From positions 1,361,405 through 1,425,404 of the forward strand of contig JAXIVH010000006.1 of NCBI GenBank assembly GCA_036785325.1: a DNA stretch of 64,000 bases. The letters are read 5' to 3'. This stretch comes from Urophycis tenuis. Lineage: Eukaryota > Chordata > Actinopteri > Gadiformes > Phycidae. Made by a program: the position numbers and the translations under genes. Positions 46,832 through 59,082 of the stretch are shown in pieces (within the stretch, counting starts at the first letter, position 1; every line of letters starts with the position of its first letter). The notes beneath the pieces were generated by a model, which saw only the letters and a program-made list of their open reading frames with translations, was not told where the DNA came from and ran no database searches.

Positions 46832-47152
46832 GGCGTCAGAGGAGAATTACGTTGTGGCTAGCTTGATCGGATGGCCTTTTTCAAGGCGTCCTTTCACAGA
46901 AAAACTATAAATAATAAAAAAAAAAACGGAAGACCAATTAAAAAAAAAGGTTAAGAAAGTGCGATATCCATGGATGGCGGGCTGTTATAAAACAAACAGG
47001 CTGTACTGGTGGAGTTGTTTGCTTTTAACAACTAAAAAACGCGCTGAATTTGTCAGCCTTACAAATCTGACAAAGTCAGCCCACCGACATCAAGGTTCTG
47101 CGGCACACCTGCAAGCGACGGTCAGTTTGAAAACCTTTGGGGTGATGAAATG
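46832..47152 (+). pseudogene. ZMYM1-like TTF-finger N-terminus of a hAT transposase
   Basis: Starts MASEENYVVASLIGWPF, has one in-frame TAA after FTEKL, then continues YPWMAGCYKTNRLYWWSCLL and SLTNLTKSAHRHQGSAAHLQ. The pattern W.AGC..TN.L..W.CLL..H..S..H matches TTF-type fingers in hAT-derived ZMYM1-like proteins. Stop at 47150-47152. Confidence 0.65.
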
Positions 47153-47458
47153 AGCCTCGGTGTCCGTGTCAGCAGCGTCATGGGGTGACACTCTGGGTGA
47201 CTTCATTTTATATTTCCAGATTTTGGCTTTAGAATATGTTTATTTAATTTTGAGATGTTTCTTGTTGCGGAGAATGTTATCGATGTTATGGTCTATTTGT
47301 TTACATCCTCGTCATCGTTAATTAAAGTCGGATTGCATTTGTTTAACCCTTTCAATTCATCGTAATGTTGCTTTTTTCCGTGAAGATTTATTTTCTCAGC
47401 GGTGATGACTGAGGTGAAGGCCCAGCTGTAGTGCTCACGGTTCGCCACTGGTGTTTAT

Positions 47459-48106
47459 TAGTATTAGAACGCCGCCATTTTCGGTGACGTCACTGGCATG
47501 GTAGGCAAATGTAGAGAGCGTTGTTAAATAAGAAGGCTCAGAACAATCTTTACGTACGAAGTCCGAAGGAATTAAATGAGATTTGACCACCAAATTAGTC
47601 TGAGTATTTATTAAGTTTTACACAAATAAGGCACTCGATGCGAATTCCCCCCCAGCGCGCTGTTTCTCCTAGAGCTTTGTGTCGATGCACGCTGCTCCGT
47701 GAGAATCCGAGGAGTGCATACCAATGTTTCTCGTTTGCCGCTCTTATCTTGAGATTCCCACCCTTGGTGGCGCATTTTGCGTTGTTCTCGCTTTGACAAA
47801 TCTGCATTTGGCTTCACAACCCCTCTTCCTTTTTTCCACAGGTATCTCTCCTTGTCTCTTTTCAGTCACTCTTCATATTTGACAGGGTCCTCTTTTATTC
47901 TGTCCCTATAGGTCTGAGACCTTTCTGCTGTAGATGTTCACAGCATCTTAAAAATAGATTAAAATACATTTCAACAAATAAACATTTGAATAAATACATT
48001 AACATTGCACATATTAATAAATAAATTATACACATGTAGCCTCACAATCTATTAATTGCACCTGTAAACATAAATGTAATTTCCACCTCACCTTTGTCAT
48101 TTCCAC
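47459..48106. other. Unassigned stretch
   Basis: Between the hAT and the gypsy 3' LTR. No gene or repeat recognised with confidence. Confidence 0.5.
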
Positions 48107-50238
48107 TGTTATGTATTCGTGGGTTTCTACTTTAGTGTGAAGGACAAACGAACAGGTCTTTATGGCTTGAACTGTATTGGTTTACTGAAACATAAAAAGT
48201 AATGCGTGAGCTACATACATGTCAATGCATTTGGGGAGGCACAGCGCCGACCAGTGGTGTGGTCACAAAACAGCAAAGATATCACATCTCCCCAGTTAAT
48301 GTACTTCTCACACTGAATATGAGCATTAGATTTCATTGAACATGAGATTTCATCCTACCCTTGAGTTAGGGAGTAGACTGTCCCAAACCCCAGAGTCCGT
48401 CAAGGGTTTATTGTTCTTGAGACATGACTCCTTAAACTATTATAACATTAACATTTCAGTCTATTCAGAATGTCCCAAACACATGCTTTCCACATGTGGT
48501 ATGCCTTAAGGGCTGTACCTAACTGGTGGTTTAGCAACACAAGATGGGTATCTCTTACCAGTCTCTCAAATGTGCTGGTGACTTTTGGTGTTACCTGAGG
48601 TGATGCCACACTCTCTGGAGCAGGAGATGGATGAGTTGCAGGTTATGGGACAGTGTCCTCGAGCGCAGGCAGATCTACTTGACCTGTGGACAACTCTGTT
48701 TCTTCCACCGGTGGAGCCTCCAACTCGGTGTGCCGGGTCAGCATTTGGTCAGCATGGCGTCTCCAGTGTTCCGATGATCCGACATCCACTGTGTATGACA
48801 CAGGACCGTTTTCTATTGATACCACGACAGGCTTTGTCACCCACCTGGAATGCTCTGACATTTGCATGTCTTTATAGATGAGCACACTGTGCCTCTTGCA
48901 CTTTCTCAACTCGTGATGCTACATTCGGCTTCAACAAGTCAAGGCGTGATCACAGCTTGCGACGCATGAAAAGCATGGCTGGTGATTCCTTGGTTGTAGA
49001 GTGCGGAGTGTTGCGATACATCAACAGGAACGCATCCAGTCTGTGTTGAATTGACATTGTCCCTACCGAGCGTTTCATTGAGTGCTTGAATGTTTGAACA
49101 AAACGTTCTGCTAGCCCATTTGTGGCTGGGTGGAATGGTGCAGAACGAATGTGCTTCACTCCGTTTCCCTTCATGAACATCTCAAACTCACTTGATGTGA
49201 ACTGGGGGCCATTGTCACTAACTAAGACTTCCGGAAGTTCATAGCGACTGAATAGCACACCTGTATGGTCTTGAAAGTCATAGTGGAGTTCATGAGGTGC
49301 ACTTCCGGCCATTTGGAATGAACTTCCACGACCACCATGAACATTTGTCCTTGGAAGGGGCCAGCAAAATTGACGTGAATTGTATGCCATGGAGCTCCAG
49401 GCCACGTCCACGGATGGAGAGGTGATGGTCCTGGTGCATTCTGGGTAAGTTGATAGGATTGGCAGTTCTTTGACACTTGCTCAATTTGTGTGGCGATTCC
49501 TGGCCACCACATATAACCACGAGCGACAGCCTTCATTTTCACTACACCAGGGTGTCCGATGTGTAGCTCAGACAGCACTCCGTGTCTCAGTTTCGGAGGA
49601 ATGATGACGCGGATAGCCCACATGAGGCACCCTTGCTGGACGGTCAGTTCATCCTTCCTACTGATGAATGGCATCAGGGCGCCGTCCAAATCCTGGACCC
49701 TTGGGATACGACCTGTGGAGACCATCTCCAGTACCTGAGCAATGATAGGGTCTGTCCTACTTTCTCTGCAGATCTCCTTGCAGCTCACAGGTAAGGCTTC
49801 TATGTGTTTGATGTGGAAACTATCCACAGCATTAGTCCTTTCTTTTGTAGGTGTAGGCAGTGGCAAGCGTGATAACCCATCAACATTACAGTGACATGCT
49901 GCCTCTCTGTACTGTATGGTGTAATCATGAGCAGCCAACAGTAGATCCCACTGCTGCATTCTGGTGGCAGCCATAGATGGTATAGCTTTGCTCGGGCTCC
50001 TCCTGCCATACAAGTAGTGGTGAAATTTACGAGCTCCGAAAATGATCGAAAGAACTTCACACTCTGTCTGTGCATAATTCTGCTCCGCTTTGATCAGAGT
50101 CCTTCAGTACGTTTACATGCAGCAAGAAATTAGAATTTCTAATCGTATAAGACATCGTTCGGACTTTTTAAGTGCATGTAAACACCTTAATCCGACCTAC
50201 TTCGGACCTATTTCGGACATCTAAAATCGGATAACTAC

Positions 50239-51704
50239 CAGTGTTGGGTAGTAACGCATTACTTAGTAATATATTACTGTAATATTATTACTTTACCCAG
50301 TAACGAGTAATATAACGAGACTACTATGCCAAAAAGTAATATTATCTCTCGCTACTCTGGCAAATGCGGGTTTCGTTACTCGTTACAATGGCTGTTAAAC
50401 TTGGAATTTGTGCAGGGCCATTACACACTGTGATTAGTGATGCATAGTAGCTTGTAGATCTGTTCTATTTGCGCATGCTTCAGCCCTGCACAAATTCCAA
50501 GTTTGTATCGGCATTATTTTGAATTTTTATCAGGCAAGGACGAAAAGAATATAAATACCACGTCAAACCTGCTTAAACACCTGGAAAAGGTCCACGAAAA
50601 TGTCAAGATAGTGGCGAAAGCAGACTGTGATGTAACTGTAAGGAAAAAGTTAGTGAATACAACACTCCATAGAAATGTATTGACAACTGGAATAATTGAA
50701 TACTTGAAATTAGATGGAGTGTTGAATTCACTAACTTTTTCCTTACACATGTGAGTTTTGAGGAGGAATTTTACGAACTTATCCGGAAAAACGGAAGTGA
50801 CTTCGATGCAGCGGTAGCCTTAGCAACAGAGAGTTGAAGCCATCAGAAAAGTGCTCTTTTAAATAAACTCCTGGTGTACTTACAAACTTTAAAATGCCTC
50901 GTTTTGTGAGTACAGACCATATATGTAATACTACAGAAGTTGGGTAACAATCCATGCATTATTAGTGGGGTAATTTACGAGATATACATATTGTACGGTT
51001 CACTCCAATACTAAGCCATTCGGCTGATACCCCTAAACTTGATAATATTGACCGTCGCTAAAAATGCATCTGAGGGGGTATTTGGCTGGATTATTGGTGG
51101 AAATTACCTCAGGGTGAATTTTACTCCGAACCATCACTTGAAGTTTAAAAAGTCAGAGACTGTTGCTTTATTTTTTATTCTATTTTTATACTAGATATCT
51201 AAGACACTTTATTTTGTTTTATAGACTACAAGTCTACAGTATAATATATCTATGTCAGACTCAGGTATATGTCAGGTTTTGTTGGTTACACAGTGAAAAA
51301 GTTTACAAAGTAAGAGAGACTGCTGCTTTATTTTTTGTGGATTTTATATAGGCTACACTATAGGCTGTCTGTGACCTACAGACTGTCAGGTTTTGTTGGT
51401 TGCATTGTTAAAGCGTTAGGTTGCATTGTGAAAGTCAAAGGTTGTTCTGTTTGCACTTGTTCACTGTTCACTTTATCATTATTCCATTAAATTGGATTCA
51501 GTTCCAAAAGGAGCTGGCTAAACCAATTGTGGTGTTGTCCATCTTTTTGCGGGTGGGAGGGGGGAAAGTAATATGTAATAAGAAAGTAAAGTAATATTAT
51601 TACTCTTGATTCTAAGTAATAAGTAATATAACTATATTACTTTTCTACGGAGTAATATGTAATAAGTAACTTATTACTCCACTAAGTAATATTGCCCAAC
51701 ACTG
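50239..51704 (+). mobile_element. hAT element nested in the MITE
   Basis: Ends CAGTGTTGGGTAGTAAC and its inverse; perfect TSD ATAACTAC (50231-50238, 51705-51712). Plus 50503-50640 codes part of a BED-type finger (YRHYFEFLSGKDEKN, NLLKHLEKVH). Contains a 22-bp perfect hairpin (50397-50418/50483-50504) and a 33-bp foldback (50638-50746). Confidence 0.9.
50638..50746. repeat. 33-bp-arm foldback repeat
   Basis: Arms 50638-50670 and 50714-50746 with one mismatch; a copy with a shortened left arm lies at about 40688-40773. Confidence 0.85.
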
Positions 51705-52321
51705 ATAACTACACCTGGATAATTTGATCATAGTCGGACTTTTAACGGCATGTATACTCAGCAATCGGATCTGAATCGGATTTTGCATTCTGCGCACGCG
51801 CAGTGCCATTCTGCACATGCGCAGCGCCACATTGCGTCCAGAGTCAGCCCATGCTCCGGCTGTTAATCCGATTCTCTGAACGGCATGTATACTCGGACAA
51901 GTGATCCGGTCTTACGCATGTCATTATCTGATCCGATCAGAAATTCGAATTTCTTGCTGCATGTAAACGTACTGCTTGACGCAAAGGCTATAGGCCTCTC
52001 TTGTCCATTCGGAAGAATGCGTGAAATGACACTGCCTACCCCATAGGGTGAAGCATCACAGGCAAGTCTGATGGGGAGCTCTGGATTGTGATGAGTCAAG
52101 ACACTTTGTGATAACAGCTGTTGCTTGGTTTCTCTAAAAGCTGTTGTACATTCTAATGTCCATTGCCATTGCTTACCTTTGCACAGGTGTGCATTCAGCG
52201 GGCTGAGGATGGACGACAGGTTCGGAATGAATCTGCTGTAATAATTAATCATCCCTAAAAATGAACAAAGCTGACTCACATCAGTAGGTGCCAGAGCATC
52301 AACGATTGCCCAGACTTTCTC

Positions 52322-53352
52322 TGATTAGATTAGATTAGATTCAACTTTATTGTCATTGTGCAGAGTACAAGTACAGGGACAACGAAATGCAGTTGGCGTT
52401 CTAACCAGAAGTGCAAATGTGCGATAAAGGTGCAGGTTTAAATGCAGGAATGCAGAATAAGGTGCAAAATTGAAAAACATGAAAAGTGGCAGTGGTTATT
52501 AAAGTGACGGTAATTAACGGTAGTTAATAAAGTGACATAAACAGTGCAGATGGAGGTAGTGATCATCGAGATATTAAACGGTTACTAACAGTAGCATAAA
52601 CATGTAAAAAAAAGTGTAAACAATGTACAATGTGCAAGTAGTGCAAGTAATAGCAATATAATATAAGTAAGTGTACAGGTGGTGCAATAGTGCTCTAGTG
52701 CAATATAACAGAACGGGTACAACAGATGAATATGGATTGTATGGATATGGGGGTGGGGGGTGCAATGGCAGTTAAGAATAAATACAATAAATAACATTAC
52801 TATAAATTATATTATATGTAGTATGTCCAGGGGGGGTGGGGGGGGGGGTCCAGGTATTGGGTGGGCAGTGGTGAGTGTCTTTGGGGGGCGGGGGGGGGGG
52901 GGGGGGGGGGGCGCGGTCAATGTTCAAATGGGTCCAGGTCATGGGTGGGCAGGGGTGTATGTCCTTGGGGGGGGGGGGGGGGGAGGCAATGTTCATGTGG
53001 GTGTGGAGTTCAGAAGGCTGACAGGCTGCCTGGGGGAAAAAGCTTCCCCTGAACATGCTGGTCCAGGTGCCCAGAGACCTGTAGTGCTTTCCAGAGGGGA
53101 GGAGGGTAAACAGTCTGTGGTTGGGGTGAGAGCTGTCCTTTGCGATGCTGCGCGCCTTACGCAGGCACCGCTTCCTCTTAACAGCCTCGATGGAGGGGAG
53201 TGGGGAACTGGTGATGCGTTGGGCGATTTTCACCACTGCAGTGCTTTCCGGTCCGAGGCGGAGCAGTTACCATACCACACTGTGACACAGTTGGTTAGTA
53301 TGCTCTCGATGGTGCTGCGGTAGAAGTTCACCAGGATCTGAGGAGACAGGTG
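52322..53352 (-). mobile_element. 5'-truncated LINE in the gypsy RT region
   Basis: Minus strand codes the end of an RT ORF (LSPQILVNFYRSTIESILTN, CVTVWYG, RITSSPLPSIEAV, KDSSHPNHRLFTLLPSG) and ends AATAAAGTTGAATCTAATC. Contains G tracts at 52830-52912 and 52969-52985. The gypsy frame (EYLGHVFDAQGLQK, then EKVWAIVDAL) resumes on each side. Confidence 0.85.
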
Positions 53353-54419
53353 GGCCTTTTGCAGACCCTGGGCATCGAAGACATGGCCCAAGTATTCAAG
53401 TTTCCTGTCTAAGTTGTAGACTGAAGTCTTTCAAACGCCCCAGGACTGCATCCAAATTCTTTAAATGATGCATGCGGTCCTGGCCTGTGATTATGATGGT
53501 AGCAGTGAACATTCGAAAGACCCTGGAGGACCTGGTCCATGGCCCTCTGGAAAATCGCTGGCGATGACGTGATTCCAAAAGCAAGTCTGTTGTAGCAGAA
53601 CAGTCCCTTGGATGTTGTAATGGTGAGGTATTTGATTGAGATTTCTCTTCAACAGATATTTGCAAGTACGCATGAGACAAAGCCAGCTTACTGAAATGCT
53701 GCCCGCCTGCAAGTGATGCGAATAAATCCTCAATTCGTGGAATTGGGTATTTTTCCACACAGAGCGGGGTTGATTGTCATCTCAGCTTCTACTTTAGGCA
53801 TGAGAGCATAAGGAACGACTCTTGCCTGGCAAAACCGTGGCTGATGTTCTGCTTTCAGAGCTATGGCAGCTTCAATGCCTTTCAGTGTGCCCAGCTCTTT
53901 CTTGAACACTTCCTTGTGCTTCTGTAGCACACCTCACGAATCGTCTTTATTTCCCGCCAGTCAATCTGTATTTGGAGCAGCCATTGCCGACCGAAAAGCG
54001 TAGGCAAGGCCCCTTTAACCACATACAGCAGTAGCTTAGCCCTCTGCCTATTCATCTTTACTGCGACTGTGAAGACGCCCTCTGGTGAAATCATCTCGAC
54101 CGTATGTCTTCAGTATGACATTAGTATGACGCAATGGTAAGTTTTCAAAATTGCTTGTGATACAGTTCTTTAGAAATAAGAGAGACTGCAGCGCCTGTGT
54201 CTAACTCCATTTCAATTATCTTCCTTTGACTTTTGGTTTAACGCACATGCTTGACAAATTTCCATTCTGTGCCATCATATACACTGTTAACTCTGAATGT
54301 GCTACCATCACTGTTTGACATTTCTTTTGCATCCTCTGTTCTTTATTTATTTAAATTTCTGTTTCACAGCCTTCTCCTTATTTACAGTCTCTTTGTTTCT
54401 ACACACTTTGGATATGTGA

Positions 54420-55125
54420 CCTGTCCTACCACAACTGTGGCATTTTTTTATCTTTGTAATAACAGTCGATTTCCTTATGATTCATTTTTCCACAGTGCAC
54501 GCACTTGTTGCGCTGCTGACTATTCATTGAAGTTGCATGCACTTTCATTGCACTACTTAGCTGATGGGTTTCTCTTGCCACTGTCTCCACAGACACAGCT
54601 ATCTCCATTGCCATCTTGAAAGTGAGCACGGCCTCTGTCAGCAGTCTCTTCTGTATTGCCACAGTGTTCAATCAACATACAAGCCTGTCTCTGAGCGCGT
54701 CCTGAAAGTGTGCTCCAAACTCGCAGTGTTCTGACAACTTTTTAATGACTGCTATATACTGCGTCACTGATTCTCCCTCTTGTTGGTTCCGTTTATGGAA
54801 GCACCGAAGCTCGGCAATGACAAGCGGCTTTGGAGAAAAATGTCCTTGCAAAGCATCCACAACAATATCTTTATTGTATAGCACCTATTACACTAAGAAG
54901 AACAACAACCTTTTTGTCTTCCTCAACTTCATTTGCTGTAACAAAATGTTCAAACCTTTCCACGTAGGTAGCCCATTCTTCCACTGACTCGTCAAATGTG
55001 TCAATATGGCCGATGAATCCGTATGCAGCCATGTTAGCAATCGGCCTCCTTTGTTAGTAGGCGCACTCAATAGCGTTTTCTAGCCACTCTTCCCTCACGG
55101 CAAAGCTTAACTTTTCCCCTTCCAT
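54420..55125 (-). pseudogene. gypsy gag remnant
   Basis: ATG at 55125-55123 with a weak frame, an early stop, then segments with frameshifts. 54672-54884 is a retrotransposon gag block (FHKRNQQEGESVTQYIAVIK), and 54426-54671 ends in a CCHC knuckle, C-x2-C-x4-H-x4-C (CVHCGKMNHKEIDC). Role in the intact element: capsid assembly and RNA binding. Confidence 0.8.
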
Positions 55126-55135
55126 TCACACACAC

Positions 55136-55730
55136 AGATTAAATCTGACTTTTACGTATAATTCATGATTTACCTACTAAAACAATTGTTTCTCAATGCA
55201 TTGAGTATTTTATTTGTTCAACAGTATATTGTCTGTTACATCAATGTTTTTTGCACTGCTTGTTGTCAGTCCTTCATTGTTATTTGCTGTGATGAATTAC
55301 CAAATGGCCCATCTATTTGTGTGTATGTGGGCGAAATTTTGATACACACATTTATATTTAAAAAAAAATATTTAAAAAAAAAGTAAAATCTATTTACATA
55401 TTGTAGCCTAAAGTTATGCCAAAATGCAATAAAATGCTTATTTAACGCTATTGTGGTATTAGCACTGAATGACTGAAGCATGAAAGAGTTCAAAAGCATC
55501 TAACAGAACAAATAGACATGAGCCTATATGATTACATTTGTGTTGCGGTTATGAGGGGGTCCTTGAAAAAGATTCTGCCCTATGGGGGGCCCCTGGCCCC
55601 AGATAGTTTGAGAACCAATAAATCACCGTGGTCCTCAGAACTGCCGGCAAAGAAGACATATCCTGTCCTTATTCATGTGTCCTGACTGATACTGTCTTGT
55701 ATAACCCCAAACGAGCTAGCGTTAATCCTT
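55136..55730. other. Unassigned stretch with a hAT-like end
   Basis: AT-rich, no gene. 55545-55620 ends TAGTTTGAGAACCA, resembling the right TIR of CAGTGGTTCTCAAAC-type hATs; its left end was not found. Confidence 0.45.
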
Positions 55731-55732
55731 AC

Positions 55733-56990
55733 CTCACAAACAGTAATGCTACTGGCCATGCAGTCATTCTCAACATGCTTTCCTGTTAAAAAAAAAAAAA
55801 AAAAAAAAAAAAAGTTGAATTTGTCATCGCTAAATCTGGATAAGGTTTTTAAATTCATACATTTAACAACAGTTCACATTTGGCTCTTACCAGCAGGACA
55901 TGAAGAGCAACATTCAATACCCACTCTGTATTCATCCAGGCAGGCGCGTAGAATACGGTGGGGACGCGTACCTACCAGTTTTCGTCATGAGTCATTTTGT
56001 ACCCACCACTTTTTATGAAAGAATCCCCCGTGTGGGACTCGCACCGGTGTCTTTCACCACTACGTCAGTAAATGCAGTCTGAGTTACGTCAAGCTCGACG
56101 AAGAGAAGAACTCTACTCTTATAAGTCGCTTTAGTATGACAGGGTCACAAGCGGACTTTTCACGCGGTTTCGAGCGGAGTGGTAGTTTTATGCCAATATG
56201 CCATAGTGCGTTGAGTAATGGTGCTCCCTGACTCATCCCAAAAACAACAGTCAACAAAGTGAACGTAATGAAACAGTGAAATGCAACCCAACATGTCCTG
56301 AACATTCGCCTCCAAACCCTATCTAATAGCAATAACATGTAATGACACAGAATGCCAGAATGTCGCAATGCATTCTGGGAAACACTACCCCAACACGTTA
56401 CAATATCCACGATTTCCTCAGGCAAGTACAACAAGTTGAACTGATAATACAAGAAAACACAAAAGCATTAACCTAATTTACACAAAATAGAAACAACATT
56501 TAATTTGATTTGTTTTGTGTCCGATGACGAGAGAGAGACGGAGAGAGAGCTAGCACTTTGGTAGAGAGACATAGAGTAACAATAACAGAGAGCGAGCGCC
56601 GGTCTCGATAAAGCCGTCAATCAGAGAAATGAAACGTTATTTCCCGATTGTTTCACAGCGGTTACATTCAGCAGGTAGACACGGCCATGAACTGCACCTA
56701 TCACATTATCCAATGAAAAGTATTAGAGCTCTGTGCCTGAGCATAGTCAAGACATCGCGTGTGTGTGTGTGTGTGTGTGTGTGGCGGTGGGCGTGTGTGT
56801 GTCATCATCACATTTTTGTATACATTTTTATTAATTAACATGACCTGCGCGAAAGGGGGAAAAAATGAATGCGCGTCATTGTACCCAGCACTTCTGAAAA
56901 TGCACTTCCGAATGCGTCTCTGTCCCCAGCACATTTCAAACCAAACCTACGCCCATGCATCCAGGGGACAATTTGCTGATGCAATACATG
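55733..56990 (-). pseudogene. TNFRSF fragment (copy C), first exon split by a hAT
   Basis: CRD1 exon in two pieces: about 56966-56990 (ASANC-like) and 55891-55940 (LDEYRVGIECCSSCPAG, donor GTAAGA). Next exon 55733-55782 (GKHVENDCMASSITVCE) with polypyrimidine-AG acceptor and GTAAGG donor. Spacing of cysteines matches the TNFR modules of copies A and B but the second exon is shorter. No later exons were found. Same strand as A and B. Confidence 0.65.
55941..56957. mobile_element. hAT element inside the TNFRSF-C first exon
   Basis: Perfect 8-bp TSD CATCCAGG (55933-55940, 56958-56965); imperfect ends CAGGCGCGTAG / CTACGCCCATG. No transposase; contains a (TG)n run at 56759-56782. Confidence 0.8.
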
Positions 56991-57149
56991 AGTCCAACAA
57001 ACCGGGTACCGCCCACTTTTTTGACACATCCGGGCATTTTTAGGTGAAACTACCCGGAAATATTTGAATGGGGGTCTATGAGAATTTCAGTGCATTACAT
57101 TTCTGAACTTCACCCAAGTATTATATAGCCATTTATACCGATCTAATGC

Positions 57150-57357
57150 TATGGCCAGACAGCAGACCAGCTATACCAACTCTCTTCCAAGTCCTGACCG
57201 GTGTCGCTCTTTAGAAAAACTTAAATTAATCGGCAATGTCAGATGTCCCTTCACGCTGGAATCTGGTCTCGGGGCGAACGAGACGAGTGGCCAGAGGTGG
57301 ACTACGGGGACATATGGAACTACCTAAGCAATGAATGTATGAATCACGAATGAAGAT
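57150..57357 (+). pseudogene. Remnant of a YqaJ/ISL2EU-like transposon protein
   Basis: SLEKLKLIGNVRCPFTLESG in one frame and EWPEVDYGDIWNYLSNE in another recall the conserved LP.V.Y.DI.NYL segment of these fish proteins. Frameshifted; no nuclease core seen. 57360-58580 otherwise holds nothing I can name. Confidence 0.4.
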
Positions 57358-58587
57358 GAGGGCACCAAAACAATCTATTTTCATTCAAGTCAAGTCACTT
57401 TTATTTTTATAGCGCATTTAACATGCAGAGTGCAACCATGATAGCACTAGTGCTAGGTGGTGCAGGCTAACTCAGAGCTGAACTATGACATGTAATTACA
57501 GCTCCTAGTAGTTCGCAAAGTTTAATTCATTCCTTCATTATTTTAGATTAGACATATTTAACATCGAACATCAACTGATTTTAGCTACTAATCTGTAACG
57601 AAGTGTTTGCCCCAGACGTAAACAAATGTAGACGCCGGGTCCCACAGCCTCCCATCGGGATTCTCTCTTCCGATTGCCTGGAGCCACAAACCCCTTCTTT
57701 TCCCTTCCCTTTCTTTTTGTGGCAACATACTAAATCACAAATCCTAATTTTTTGTTGTTAGCATTGTGAAATACAACACAGCAGCTTTTAGGGATGGTGC
57801 CTGCACATGGAAATAGCCTACTGTTCTATCAACAGTAATAGCCGAGTGCCTACTTCCTTCACCTAAAAGAGGGCGTGGACGTTTTGGGGCTCATTAGCAT
57901 ATCGCTGGTGACGAGACGCTGGACTCATCTATAGGATGATGGCCAATGGAATGAAACAACTACATATGTGATGAACATGTCGGACCATATGACGATATGA
58001 CAATAATGACATGTCCTAATTGCCATGCGGTTCCACACGATTTCTTGAAATTCTGAACTGGACATATACAAATTAATACAGTTAATAAATGCTAGAGATA
58101 AAACATCAAATAGTTAATTGACTTCAACGCAGGGTTATTTTTGTTTTCTAGTTTGTTAAATAGCTGACCGGATTGTAAAAATGTCAACCAAGGGACTCCT
58201 TTGTGACACCTATAAATCAGGTAGGCCTACTTACTACAATGCAACACGTCATCCAGAAACTGCACCACTTAAATTAAAAAGCCAATGAAGAAATTTAGAA
58301 ATTACCTAAAAAGATGTCATTTGTTCGATGATGACCTCCTCACACGGCAGATCGAAACGGCTTGTAACGATCAGGAATAGCCTACATGGTAGTCAAATAG
58401 GGGCCATTTGACCCTAACCCTCCTTCACCTGCTGGGATACTGTCTACTGCCTGCTAATCTCGGATCCAGCAGTGTTTCTATGTTATAGAATTACATATCT
58501 CTCCTTTAGATATTGATCTAAATTCTGAATTGTGAGACATGGTCAAGCCAAAATTATAACTGCTTCACATCAAATCCGAAACCAGAT

Positions 58588-58632
58588 GTGCAGTTACATA
58601 TGTCGCCAGGCTGGCGACATATGTAACTGCAC
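58588..58632. repeat. 45-bp near-perfect palindrome
   Basis: 22-base arms (58588-58609 and 58611-58632) are exact complements around a single base. Confidence 0.9.
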
Positions 58633-58980
58633 TGGCGACGCCAGCAGATGTCAATGAACTCTCATGAATACTTGTGTCTAGTTGGCGTCCCAAAGTCCAG
58701 GCTGCAACACTAAACCTCAGAACCTAGTCCCATGTACCAACTGGTTCAGGACTTACAAGTTATTTTGACTATGAGTCAAATCAAATAATAAGTGAACATA
58801 GTGAGTTTTCACTAGCTTCACTTGAAAATATATATTTAACATTTTGATAAACAAGACAAAAACATTATTTTTATTGTAGGTTTAGCCTTTGTTTCACACA
58901 ACTGCAGATAGTCACAACAGTTGAACTCAAAATACATAACATATATATCGACATATATAAAAAGACAAAAAGAAGAAGAG

Positions 58981-59082
58981 CTGGACGAAGTGGCTGGGGA
59001 GAGGGAAGTCTGGGCTTCCCTCCTCAGGCTGCTGCCCCCGCGACCCGACCCCGGATAAGCGGTAGAAATGGATAGATGGATG
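58981..59082 (+). mobile_element. 3' end of an RTE-like LINE
   Basis: Codes LDEVAGEREVWASLLRLLPP to a TAA at 59056-59058, then GGATAAGCGG-type tail and (GGAT)n repeats. 5'-truncated; it abuts the start of duplication copy B. Confidence 0.7.

Larger units (their letters stand above)
50105..51974. mobile_element. CAGTACG MITE inserted in the gypsy RNase H region
   Basis: Same inverted ends as 41523-41919; flanked by CTT at 50102-50104 and 51975-51977. Removing the element and one CTT rejoins the RNase H reading frame, which confirms a 3-bp TSD. It is enlarged by a nested hAT. Confidence 0.9.
48643..54230 (-). pseudogene. gypsy pol remnant
   Basis: Protease motif DTGAAVSLIS near 54200. RT: 53396-53930 (PRIEDLFASLAGGQHFSKL) with the usual YxDD position read as TATIIITG, so catalysis is lost. 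51978-52320 holds SFLGMINYYSRFIPNLS and the start of RNase H (ACDASPYGVGSV), which continues at 50104 and below. Integrase: zinc region, first catalytic Asp changed (HVNFAGPF), second Asp kept (VSDNGPQF), Glu kept (NGLAERFVQ), then a C-terminal domain 48643-48909. Frameshifts near 49300 and 53880. Clearly non-functional. Confidence 0.85.
48107..55135 (-). mobile_element. Ty3/gypsy retrotransposon, decayed and multiply interrupted
   Basis: The 3' LTR is 48107-48286 (minus TGTGATATC..CATAACA), preceded by a purine tract (AACTGGGGAGA) at about 48287-48297. Order on the minus strand: gag, CCHC, protease, RT, RNase H, integrase, LTR. No matching 5' LTR is found beyond 55135, so it is 5'-truncated. 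Interrupted by 50105-51974 and 52322-53352. Confidence 0.85.
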
